Assembly: GCA_032622095.1 (NCBI GenBank)
Contig: CP136064.1
Coordinates: 220,486,205-220,550,204 of the forward strand
Source of the DNA: Siphonodentalium dalli
Lineage: Eukaryota > Mollusca > Scaphopoda > Gadilida > Siphonodentaliidae
Direction of reading: 5' to 3'
DNA length: 64,000 bases
Position 1 is the stretch's first letter, and each line of letters begins with the position of its first letter. Shown here piece by piece: positions 32,181-43,200 of this stretch. The translations under genes and the position numbers were made by a program. The notes below the pieces were generated by a model. That model had not been told where the DNA came from. It worked only from the letters and a program-made list of their open reading frames with translations, and ran no database searches.

Positions 32181-33160
32181 TTGAATGTGGATAAAGAGAA
32201 GGACTTCATAAATCACATCGGACAGTATGAAATTGGATCCAAAAGTTACTCGTATTTCGTAACTTTTCAAAGATGGGAACGATTCGCAAAGTACATGTGG
32301 AACTTGTATATGTGTTGCCTTATATGTTACACATTTTGTGTACAATGGAGCATTATGTCATGTGGTAAATTCAGCAACATACGAGATGTTTGCAGATCCT
32401 ACCAATAACGGCTTTGTCTCAAATTTACAAGAGTCTGCCAAGAGAAATTTTTCAAAGCTCACAAATAGAAAATATCCTGTAACAACAGAAATGTTGATAA
32501 AATTGTGTAACACAAAATTAAAGATTCTGACGAATTCTTCATATTATAGAGATATAACAATGATTTTATTGCATTCTGTATATTTCTATGATGAGTCTTC
32601 AGCTTTAAAAACGAATGATGTAGAACTTGTTTGGCGTTTGAAAATAAGAAAGGGTAAGACAGATAAATACAGACGAGGCAGTGAAGTTCTCATTTCTAAA
32701 TGTAGTAGTCTGGCATGCCCATGATGCAACTTGTATCTGAAATATCTTATGTTAGCAGAAACAAATGATGACGATGAAGTTTTGTTATAGGTGGTTACAG
32801 TTGTAATGGGGTCTGTAGAATTCAGAGCGATTACTAAGAATTAGAGTTATACAACCGTGAAATATCGCTTGGTCGGCGAGCTTAAGTTCTGGGAGCCGAT
32901 GGGGCTACCATGGCAGCTAATTACAATATGAAAGAAAGGTGTTGGAAGCATCATGGCGGGCATGTTCCGGTATGTATGCGAATGATGATATTGCACAGAG
33001 ATTAGAAGTTTCATATAACCTTAGTTTATACGATATTGGAATGTTTGTTAATAATGTGTGATATAAATCATGTTTGAACCATATGTGGTTCAAAATTATT
33101 ATTTAATATTTTTGCATCTGAAAATTTATAATTCTGATGGATATATATATAATGTGCAGG
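32181..33160 (+). pseudogene. Tyrosine recombinase relic with C-terminal part, copy 2
   Basis: Same N-terminal and central parts as copy 1, then the extra 534 bases. In broken frames these read GATMAANYNMKERCWKHHGG near 32904, matching the GGATAAAN...KRHG-type box II region, followed by ANDDIAQRLEVSYNL, matching the end of such recombinases. The HS.R-like segment just before is scrambled by a frameshift. Stops and the box I Arg-to-Phe change make it inactive. Confidence 0.65.
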
Positions 33161-33620
33161 CGCGCAACGAAATCATTAAATCACCTGCGGTTCTTCGTAA
33201 TGATCTAGATAGACCCGGTTCAGTTGAAATGTTAGTAATGTTATCTTTATGGTAGAATTGAGAATACTGATATCTTTCCGCGTTTTTCCTGTACAACTGC
33301 GCTGTGTGGATAGGATGATAATTATTTTTATTTGAAGTGAGATTGTATCATACATGGCTGTATTGTAAGTTTAATGTATGTCAAACGTCAAGACTGCTCT
33401 AAATAAACGCCGATGACATCCTTTTAAAACACTCTAAAAGCCAGTTAAACCATGGTTTACATGGCTGTTCTCTAATAAAAGCCATGTAAACTCCATGCTG
33501 AATGGACATCCTTTAAATTCCAAGTAAAGGCATTGTGTACCCCTCTTAAAATGTTAGTGAAACAGTATATACTTGGACAAAATCCACGTAAACCCATGTT
33601 AATCAGAACGGGTAGGGTTC

Positions 33621-33730
33621 TCTATTCCGAAGGTTCCCTATTCCGAATGTTCATTATTCCGAAGGTTCCCTATTCCGAAGGTTCATTATTCCGAAGGTTC
33701 GCTATTCCGAAGGTTCGCTATTCCGAATGT
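33621..33730 (+). repeat. 16-bp minisatellite (CTATTCCGAAGGTTCG), copy 2
   Basis: Duplicate of 29179-29287. Confidence 0.9.
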
Positions 33731-33741
33731 ATTTTATTCTG

Positions 33742-34915
33742 GGCCTATTTAACCAGAAATGAATCAAATTTTCAACCCCCGCCCCCCTCCCAACACACAC
33801 GAGGAATGAAAAATACTATTACGCTAGTATTTACATATAGTACATTTATACACCTCATTCTAATTCCCAAATTGTCCCAGATGTCGGTTATTAATAGCAA
33901 AAAGACGGTATCAGTTTATCGTTTAATTATGGAAAGTTGAAAACACGATGACTGCATGACTGAAATAAACTACATGTCCGAACTGGCAATCTGTAGTTGA
34001 AAGAAACATCAACATTAAAGGCCCACTTAATTTTCGAACCCCCAGATCACATATATAAAATATATGCCATATTATAAACCATTTGAAATAGGAAGCTCTC
34101 TAACACTGTATTGTCAACTTATCCGATGCAATAAACTGTGAACATGTTAGCGACGTGTTTTTTGCGCTTTAGTTTCATCTGGTTTTGTTGCGCGAAGTGT
34201 ATTATTTTCAACGGAGGGGGTATAACTCTATATTTTAAAGATAGAGTTATTCCCCTTCCATTGAAAATACATTTTTAGTTTGAATTGTTTCATTCTGGGA
34301 GCCATAACGGGGGGGGGGGGGTGGTCTTTTTATAATTTCAGCTGTTTTCCATTTCTCTATGGGCATCTTATGAGACACAGCCGTTTCAAATGGTGATCAA
34401 TTATAGTATTTTAATAATATGTTATGGCTTTTATTGTTATTAAAACCGTATATCAAGGCACTATACAAAACATAATCGGTGACTCGAAAATTAAGTAGGC
34501 ATTTAAAGTCAATACACAGTCACAATTTCAGTTATGTTCATCTCATACCCGTTTATTCAGTGATATTTTGCTACGCAGTACGTTATGGTGCTCCATTATT
34601 CATTAAGACTTAATTACCCCCACTGTTACAATCCGCCTTTAGCTGGCGTATTCTTACCTAAAAGATTATTGAGATATAACGCCATACGTAATGACATTAA
34701 ATCGTATGGAACATTGCAATTGTGTGGGCTGCGCGTGAATGTGTATTGGGAAATAACATCATACGTACTGACATTAAATATCAAGGAAACCCGCGAAAAC
34801 AAAACAAAAAATTACATTTATTGTTTCAATGTTTTAAGTTATTTCCTTCATAAAAAAGTCTTCGTGATAAAGAACCCTCTCGATACTTAAGAATACATAC
34901 TTAACCTTTAAATAA
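33742..34915. other. Unassigned DNA with a short foldback
   Basis: No gene is supported. An imperfect palindrome lies at 34204-34269 (ATTTTCAACGGAGGGGGTAT ... ATTCCCCTTCCATTGAAAAT, with TAACTCTAT/ATAGAGTTA inside). A run of about 13 G follows at about 34309-34321. Confidence 0.55.
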
Positions 34916-34918
34916 CAA

Positions 34919-35065
34919 AAACCTTCGGAATAGCGAACCTTCGGAATAGTGAACCTTCGGAATAGAGAACCTTCGGAATAGTGAACCTTCGGAATAGAGA
35001 ACCTTCGGAATAGTGAACCTTCGGAATAGTGAACCTTCGGAATAGCGAACCTTCGGGATAGAGAC
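34919..35065 (-). repeat. 16-bp minisatellite, inverted array
   Basis: About nine units of CCTTCGGAATAG(T/C/A)GAA, the reverse complement of the 29179 and 33621 arrays. Confidence 0.9.
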
Positions 35066-35089
35066 ATGTCCCCAATCAGAACATACTCT

Positions 35090-35345
35090 TGCAAAGTATT
35101 GATGGAGTCATGGTGTAACAGATTAAACAATTTATATATTCTGGTAAAATCATGTGAAGCTCGTGTAAAATGAAATACGAGTGTAAAATCCCAGTAAAGG
35201 CATGGTGTATAGCCTGCTTTACTCTCGTAAAATGCTGGTGAAACATGATATACATGGGTAAAATCCATGTAAATCATAATTAATAGTAAATTATTGATGG
35301 AGTCATGGTGTAAAATTATACCCTGGTGAAACTTTGGTGAAACGG
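35090..35345 (+). repeat. Degenerate minisatellite of GTAAAATC-type units
   Basis: Repeating phrases ATGGTGTAAAAT, GGTGAAAC, CCAGTAAAGGCATGGTGTA and TGATGGAGTCATGGTGTAA (twice, at 35099 and 35298). Related, in the same orientation, to 28960-29178. Confidence 0.6.
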
Positions 35346-35626
35346 GATATACTATAGTAACACCTCTTTAAAATCACTTTGGTTTAAACGCTCTTTAAAT
35401 GTGTGTATTTTTTTCATTTCTGAATATCTCCGTTCTTTAGTCAATATAGATTTCTTCTTTGTGAATAATTTAGTTCTACATTCCCCAGTATTAATGTTTT
35501 TTGCAGCTAATAACACAACCTGTGATTTCGAATGAGATAATACCATAAAAATAATATACAAGTAATACAAGGGACATGCTAGTATGAAGTGTGCTATTTT
35601 GTCTTTGGAGTAGTTCAGGCCTGATT

Positions 35627-35830
35627 TAAAGATACGCGCGGACTTCGCGGTGGGTATTGCTGTTAAAATAGTCACATCCGGTAAAACCGTCATGAATAGA
35701 AAGAATATTATATAATATACAGATCTTTTTCTTATACCAATCATAAATATCACGTACATTGCATGTTATTGTCACGTGTATATGCTTTGTTATGTAAACC
35801 AACATAAAACCAACATAAAAAAACGTTACA
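35627..35830 (+). repeat. MITE M2, 5' fragment
   Basis: Begins TTTAAAGATACGCGCGGACT, keeps TTGCTGTTAAAATAGTCACA and CTTATACCAATCATAAATAT, then loses similarity after TTATGTAAACC. Confidence 0.65.
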
Positions 35831-36648
35831 AAACCATTTGTGTATAGACAAACACTCGGAAAATGTTGGTTGCGCTGTGGAAGGCGAAGATCAAGTTATT
35901 GGCGCCATCAACAATCGCATTCAATTCACACCAAACTTTATTTTAATCGACCAATACTACCCGCTGTCAGTTCAAAATTCAGCTAATCCACGTTGCGTCA
36001 TGATTGGGAAATGGTCTGACAGAAAACGCGTATATAATATAATTGTTCTTGCCAAGAGATGAACATTTTTCAATCCAGTTAGTATTTTCTCCTAACCTAT
36101 GGTAATTACGTCACACACCAAATAATGACTATGCTATGACAGTATTGTGAGTTGTAAGTTAAAGACGCACCAAATTAGGTGTTTTACAACCGATGTAGAA
36201 CGCTCGCGAATCTAAATAAGGAAATGATGCAATATCGTGACCCTGCTTATAAACAATTCGCCTTGCTTTTTAAGAGAAACTAAACACTCGACCTGTATTT
36301 TCTGAAAAGCGTGGGTTTTTTTTATATATATATTTATTTCCACAATGGGAACAATTCTGCGAGGTGGTATATGTCCTTTTTAAATATTGATTACATGGCT
36401 TTTTACAAGAGTATTGTTACACCGCCCTGAGCGATAATTCTATTTCACAACAGCACATTAGGCAGCTGATATGTTTTCTGTTTCTTTTGTGACAACAAAA
36501 TCATCATTTTACCTGTTCCAATCACCACGGTATATAACATGGTGTAATTGCCATGGTTTACTAGAATGTTTTTAATAAGGGTGGACCGGATCAGTTGCAA
36601 TGATATAAATGATATCAAAATGGTAGTAATGGTAATATAGATACTTAC
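35831..36648. other. Intron or intergenic DNA downstream of the lectin-domain exon
   Basis: A plus-strand open frame at 35838-36062 ends GKWSDRKRVYN and vaguely recalls the end of a C-type lectin domain, but it lacks the cysteine pattern and lies on the opposite strand from the gene next door. No exon is called. Confidence 0.4.
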
Positions 36649-39600
36649 CATAGTAAGTTGAGAGCAGCCATTGGAGCCAGTCGTACATTTCCTGGGTCTT
36701 GATTGTGAGCAGGTGCCCATTGGTCCTTGTGCAAATATTATGATGGTCTATCCAAGTCCCCCCGTCATCGATGATGACTTTGTATAATAGCTTGAACTGT
36801 TCGTTGTAAAGATAATCTGTAATATATTGGCAACATCAGCAGTTAAAGTTGCAAATAATCAATATCTGACTTACGGTGATGTTGAAAATTGCGTTCAAGT
36901 TTCCCAAACTCAGATATGACAACAAAGTATAGCCCGCATTCCAAAAATTGATTTTCAGCTTAGACGGCGCCCCATTCATGAATGTTCTAAAAATCTCAAT
37001 TTCAAACTATAAATTTGAAGGAAAAAATCATGATCCATCATAACCAATGCATGTTATTGTACTAGAACAACAACGTTTTACCACCCATAATATGAGAGAT
37101 ATTTTCCAATTATGTAAAAAAAGTTGTTTAAAAAAATCCCAGATTTTTAGGTAGGTCGATAGAGAGTATTACTGGAATATTTGCAAAAAACACACTGAAT
37201 TATCTAGACTATGAACCAAACTAGCATGCGCTCAGTATACCGTCTGTAATCATGACTCAGCGTGAAAATAAATCGAACATTTTTCATGGAATATTTTAGT
37301 TTATAAGGCAGCCATTTGCATAACAATTTTTTTTAGGAAAAATCACCATAAAACTACATAATGTATGAAAAGATGAATCAGTATTGAGTGTTTGTCTGCC
37401 AGATTATTGAAAACGTGGTTGAATAATATTTGTGTTGTTTTGTGTTGTTTTTGGTCATTCGCACGATAAAACATAGTCCTGCAAATGGCTGCCAAAAACT
37501 AAAATATGCAATGAAAAATGTTTGAATTAATTTCCCGCTGACGTTGATGAAGATGATGGAGATGATACTGATGATGATGCCGATGACGGTGACACAAACA
37601 CATACAGATGGCGGGTTCTGATGGCGACGATGATATTGATGACGATAGTAAATTATTTTTGTTTCACATCGGATGTGGATCTTTAACCCTTTGGCGGGGG
37701 GATACTTCATAATTATATCATATATATCGCATATTGTAACAAATAAATCATATAAACAACATTATTAAAAGCACAAGAGCTGCGTGGGATAATATGGCAG
37801 TCAATCATAACCGTTTGGGAGACTATGCCAGTCAATCCTACTATCCGTTTTGGAGACTAAGCTATGTAGTCAATCATATCGGTCTATACGCAGATATGCT
37901 TCAACGTTACCAGCAGACTTAAATGAACAACAGGAAATGCTGACACTATAACTAAATAACAGCGTTCGATACAAAAATAGCTGCGTGGTTCGAAGAGAGT
38001 ACGACTATTGTATGTGTTATGATGCGACGGAATGCCGATAGAAAACTTCATTGAGTGTCTTCCTGATCATCGATTACAAATTCTATAAAATGGTACTAGA
38101 CATCTCAATGGCCATATTCGTCAATCTCAAGTTTATGGTCGAAATTGAATTTCTGCGCACCAGCAGTTTGATGTTGATCGAAGAATGTATTGCATGGCGG
38201 CTGTTGGAATTCCACGTCAATTCATGCTTTGCGAGTTCTCACAATCCGGAGTTTTTTTATACAAAAATAGCTGCGTGCGATTATTTGTCATATTGTATGT
38301 ATTGTGATGCGACGGAATACTGCTCGAAAACTTCATTCAGTGTCCACCTGATAATCGATTACAGGTACTATATATAAAATCTCAATCTCAATGGCCCGAT
38401 TCGTCGTCTCAAGTTTTTGGTCGAAATTGAAGTGGTCGTTTTACATTTCTGCCGCACTTGCAGTCGACGTTGATCGAAGAATGTATCCGGCCTTCGTCGC
38501 TGAGATTGGCGGGTTTTGTTGGAATAAATCTTGAACGGAATTCCATAGGTCCCTGGCACAATAGACCCCCACCACACAAGGACATATATCATATACATGT
38601 ATCTTTGGGTGGTGGGCGTCTATTGTGCCAGAGACCTGTGCGGAATTTCACGTCAAGTCATGATTTGCGAGTGCTTAGTATCCGGAGTTTTTGTTGAATT
38701 AGCGTAGTATATATTCAGAGTCGGGATATCTATATTTCGTCATAATGTGCTCGAAAATGTCGGCAATATATCACATGTGGCAATTTCAACATTTTTTTAT
38801 TTTCCAAACATATGTATAGGACAAATGACTGCACAACCGGATGTCGAACAGATTTCGTTGAATGGGAGTTCGGCGTTCGAATTTCACTGCCCCGAAATAT
38901 GGTGACCGAAGTCATTTACCTGCACTTATGTCTTCACAACAATCATATTTACATGGGGACGAAATCCAGGGTGAGCTGCTACCAACATAGCTATTAGCTC
39001 TCTGTTCTGATTGATTCACTAATAATCTTGGTACCATTTTCGAGCAAATGACGGTGGTTCCCGGCCCTATTATAATAGCTTTGCTGCACATTTAACCATT
39101 TCGTGACCGGTACTTCGCTGGTGCAGCATTAAAGATCATGTGCCAGTGCATTTTCTTACATGTGCGAATCTTCCATAGGGAGCCTCGCATATATTATAAG
39201 AAAATGCACTGACCTACAATGTCAATAAATATTTATAGTCCAATGTATTCTCTTATATAAGCGAGGCTCCCTATGGGAAACTCTCATGTATAGGAGAATA
39301 AAAAGGCGCAGTGTTTTCGCAAAATGTCAGGAAGCTCCAGTCATGGAAGGGGTGATAGCGTTCGCTTCTCTTCTGCAGATATGGAAAGCGCATTTGCTGT
39401 GCAAGAATCGATATTCCGATTGGATCGTTTTCTTAAAGATGATCTATCTATTCGCTGAATGTTTTATATAAATTCCATAAAATAATATAGATATGAATCA
39501 CAGTCAACTATAGTATAAACTTGCCCAAAACGTATTATTTATCAACATTTTGTTGAACGAACTCTGTCCGGATTGTCAAATATCTAACGCCCAAAGCCAC

Positions 39601-40277
39601 TTGTTTTAGAGTTATCCATTTTCATCCGCAATTTGGTCAGAGACCGTCGGCTTGACGAATTTTTGCCAGGCCGCCAAAAACTACATATCTCGGGAAATAA
39701 CAAATTTAAGAAATCAATATCTTATCACTCTGAGCTTTGATGGGTGGGTTCCTCGACTCGATTTCAAATATTTGTTTACCCCAAAGCCAAATAAATAGTA
39801 GTTTTGGACGTTAATTAGGAGTATGCATCTTCAAACTAATATGTCTGTGCTTTTCAGCTAAATGTGATTATATATTGTCCCAATATTCTAGATCTAAATT
39901 AAAAATGAGTTCCAAAAACATGAGATCCAAATGATTCAAATTGGAATAAAATTGTCATAAGTCTGTATGGGTAAACTGTAAATGGGATTTTCACACTAAC
40001 CTATAAATAGTGATGCTCCTGGAGTGGACTCGAATACGGCGACCTCTCTGGTGTGAAGATCACATATGCCGCGTTCAGTTTCTAGTAGGATTGCCCCACA
40101 TGTGGCGTCCTCGTCGCACATCCCTGCACACTCTGTGAAGGAATGAGTCGACAGGTTTCTGATGGGGGTGTCGGTTGTTGATACACCCTCACTAACGATG
40201 GCGAAATGTAGCGCAGTAGCCAAGCCTATTGGGTCGAGGCCACACGAGACGACGAAGATTAATGTTTGTAGTTGCAT
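36649..40277 (-). CDS. Secreted PAN/apple plus C-type lectin-like protein, first two coding exons (partial)
   Basis: Exon 1 (40277-40001) has a hydrophobic N-terminus starting MQLQTLIFVVSC that could be a signal peptide. It then has THSFTECAGMCDEDATCGAI and GICDLH, the cysteine pattern of a PAN/apple domain. It ends at donor G|GTTAGTG in phase 1. Exon 2 (36816-36649) follows acceptor ATATTACAG and ends at the consensus donor ATG|GTAAGTATC. Joined in phase it reads DYLYNEQFKLLYKV, TWIDHHNIC and NGHLLTIKTQEMYDWLQWLL: the first half of a C-type lectin-like domain, including the C...GHL.TI.t.E core. Both exons are phase 1, usual for shuffled extracellular modules. The rest of the lectin domain was not found. 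PAN/lectin proteins in invertebrates are commonly recognition or adhesion molecules. Confidence 0.62.
37968..38690 (+). repeat. Diverged tandem duplication inside the intron
   Basis: A unit of about 285 bp (37968-38250) is repeated at about 38259-38690. Both have ATACAAAAATAGCTGCGTG, GTGATGCGACGGAAT (or TTATG...), GTCGAAATTGAA, TGATCGAAGAATGTAT and CGAGTTCTCA/CGAGTGCTTA then ATCCGGAGTTTTT. The second unit is interrupted by a foldback insertion. Confidence 0.8.
38547..38637. repeat. 91-bp foldback MITE
   Basis: Ends AGGTCCCTGGCACAATAGAC and GTCTATTGTGCCAGAGACCT pair over about 31 bp around a short loop. The first tandem unit lacks it. The flanks carry CGGAATTCC and CGGAATTTC, a possible 8-9-bp target duplication. 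Confidence 0.8.
39142..39310. repeat. Diverged hairpin-spacer-hairpin element
   Basis: Two hairpins (39142-39212 and 39238-39300) follow the same plan as those in M1 but with paired changes in both stem arms: CCAGTGCATTTTCTTA pairs with TAAGAAAATGCACTG, where the family has CCAATGCATTCTCTTA. The loop-proximal stem also differs on both sides (TCTTCC ATA GGGAGC in place of TCGACC ATA GGTCGC). Confidence 0.7.
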
Positions 40278-40299
40278 ATCTCCTTATTGAAATGGATAC

Positions 40300-43200
40300 T
40301 GAAATACGAGAACACTAAGTTGAAACGGTCATGTGTCCTTTTAAATATAATAGTAGGTGTACGTACATTTACGTATTAATCGATAAATACTCGACATACC
40401 GGTATTAGGCTTCATATATTCTGACCAAAACTTACCGAAGTCATAGCAATTTTCCTGTCATGTTCAATTATCCGTCTAGCATGATTTATATGGTAAAAGT
40501 TAAGAACTTGTGATACACACTCTGATGTTCTTTATTTCAGAAATTAATGTAGTGGGTGGGTGTGCGTTTCCCCTACAGACTGGGGTCGAGTTGTAGATTC
40601 TATTTATTACATGATCCAAAACCTCGATAAACATACTTAAATCAACTAACATCGGCTTCTATGATACATGCGATGACGTTTCACATAACTATGCTTTGTT
40701 TGCCCGCGTAAAGAAATAGTCCCAGATAAATAAAGACTCTGTGACTATTTAATAGCGTACATTGTATATTTGATGAGTTAACTTTTCAATCTCTTCATTC
40801 ATTAGAGTTTGTTGACAAAATATTGAAAGCCATAGTATTTTTGAGACGTAGCGTACGGAATGTAAACAAACCGGAAGTCAAAGGTCACCTGGCACTATTT
40901 CATGTTATGCAACGAAGTTGAACGAACGTTGCAAATCGCAATTTATAGAATTAGTCTATTGAATGGAATATGGTTAATATCATGTATAAAATATATATAG
41001 ACTTCAATCAGCCAGGTGCATTCAATTTCTGAAATTCAGGTTCTGATTGTTTGATCTTGCCGCGTACCTGAGGGTCGAAGGAGGTGTGGCTAATATCAAC
41101 GTCCTTTATTCGTACCCATTAATCATATGAATTAATGCAAAAATCAGATCCAACACCAAGTCAGTCAAAACAATGTTCCAAATCAAATTTACTTCAATAC
41201 AACGCTGCTGGATAACGAAATCATATAGTCCGACAGCTGATATGGTACCACTGTACACAGGACTTAACTTGACCCGATCCGTTTTATTTCTTAGTATGCC
41301 CCCTCAACTTTTAAGCAATTTCAACATGAAAACAAAGTTGCCGCGGAGACACCAGACAAGATGGCGTCAAGCATGGCCGCCGTTTTTCAGACGAGGGACT
41401 GAGTCAGTATGATACATATTATAGAGCTAAAATTTTGTCAAATGTATACAAATATATATATATGTTTGTGTAGATCAGATATAATGGGCACATGAATGAC
41501 CAGTCCAAAATGGCCACCAAAATGGCCGCCGGAAGTGGAAAATTTAACAATTTTTTCACAAATATCTTCTACATTAGATTCTGCTGTGTTCGTGCACACT
41601 TGTGACTTTATTATGTAATTGTATGTTAACTCTGTAGCTATGTATTATGACATTATTTTTCCCTATCCAATCCTGAGCTCTCTAAAATTCGATTTCACGG
41701 AACGCTGTAAAAAAAATCACCAAATATCGTCATTGGGATTCTTGTCATTTTTGCAATAATGAATAAGCAGCACCGGACGATGTAAGTGAGGCATACCATA
41801 TCTATGAATATTTCACCTGCGTGGAACTAAGATTTTCACTTTGGATCAAAATGGCGACCAAGATGGCGGCAAAAATGTGGAAAATGGTATATATATCTCA
41901 ATTCCATAAAAGTTGGTGTAATTTGCTCCATTGTTTCATATAGTAATACCAGTTGAATAACGAGGACAGTGTATTATGAAATGTTCCCCGGTGTGACACT
42001 TTGCATACACGGTCCGGCCTAAGTGTAATAGTCTTAGTGTATCGGCAGCATTCAATTTCTAGATTATGACAGCTGGTGACTAATTGGGTTTTAACAGTGA
42101 CCTCGCGGTAAATTTCTGAGATAATTTGATAGCTCGTATGTATCGGTCGGTTTTACTTTGGACATGAGTTTGATCTTATGTTTCTCTGTGATATTTCCGT
42201 AAATATCACTAGCTTTCCGTGAGCTGACAAAGTTATCATTCATATGTTATGAAGAAAATTGTTGAAAAACGACTGTCGGCCTATATTAGGCGGGTTATCA
42301 TAATCGCTTTGAAAGCCATTTGTAACCACAATTTTGCGGATACAGTTAAGCCATGCGCAATTAATCCATGCTTTCATTCTGCCAGCCATTTGGCCAGCAG
42401 TCTATTAGCGTCCATAGACTCCAGTCGAAGCCAGCATTTTACCAAATCTCTTGGGATATCTAGTCGAATTAGGAATCGCCTCAACTCTGCTAGTGCGGCT
42501 GCATTTGTGGTAGATTTGCTGATACCGAGAAGATTATTTGCATAGTTTAGGTGGAATCCTCTATTTCATTTGACTGGCTATTAACTGCTTCGTCATCCAT
42601 CTGATGCGTTGGTGATGATCGGTTTAACGACACTGGTCATCCGTGTAACCAGGACTCGGATGAGTAACGGTGGACGCGCCTCCCGCGTGTTTGCATTGTC
42701 ACTGGTTGCTCAGGAAAACGGCGACTAAATGTCTTTAAAATATAGCAACCTATATTTTAGTGTGTGTTGTGTTATTATGTTGACTTGTCCACCGCAGGAA
42801 ACATAATTTATACTAGCAGATGGAAAGATATCCTCACAATACACTCTAGTCTCTACAGGGTGCTGATACACAATCAGGGACACAGTGATCTGGACAGAAA
42901 AATCAACATTTTCAGATAAACGAGGAGGTGTGATACTATAACAAAAACATGTGACGACTGCCGTTCTTCAGATATATGTATTCATTGTATTGGTCTACAG
43001 CCCTCTCCCAACTGACATATTTGTTGGAGGATAATGGTGGTATACCACGCTGGTCATCCGTGTAACAAGGACCCGGATAAGTAACGGCGGACGCGACCCC
43101 CGCGTGTTTGCATTGTCACTGGTTGATCAGGAAACGGAGACGCCTATAGTTTTTTGTGGGAAAGTAAATGGACGCGAAAATTGGTAACGATGGACGCTCT

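Larger units (their letters stand above)
29299..33741. repeat. Tandem segmental duplication, copy 2 (4443 bp)
   Basis: Direct repeat of 25390-29298 with 534 extra bases at about 32755-33288. Those bases encode the missing C-terminal part of the tyrosine recombinase, so copy 2 is closer to the ancestral state and copy 1 has a deletion. It includes repeat copies of M1 (29942-30333) and M2 (30338-30832). Confidence 0.9.

Noticed and set aside
35838-36062. A plus-strand frame ending GKWSDRKRVYN that recalled the end of a C-type lectin domain
   Set aside because: The cysteine pattern is wrong and it is on the opposite strand from the lectin-type gene; similarity is too slight.
38818-38970. A possible plus-strand exon with acceptor ATGTATAG and donor CCAGGGTGAGC, encoding CTTGCRTDFVEWEF
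   Set aside because: Splice-like sites are present but no domain is recognisable and no partner exon was found.
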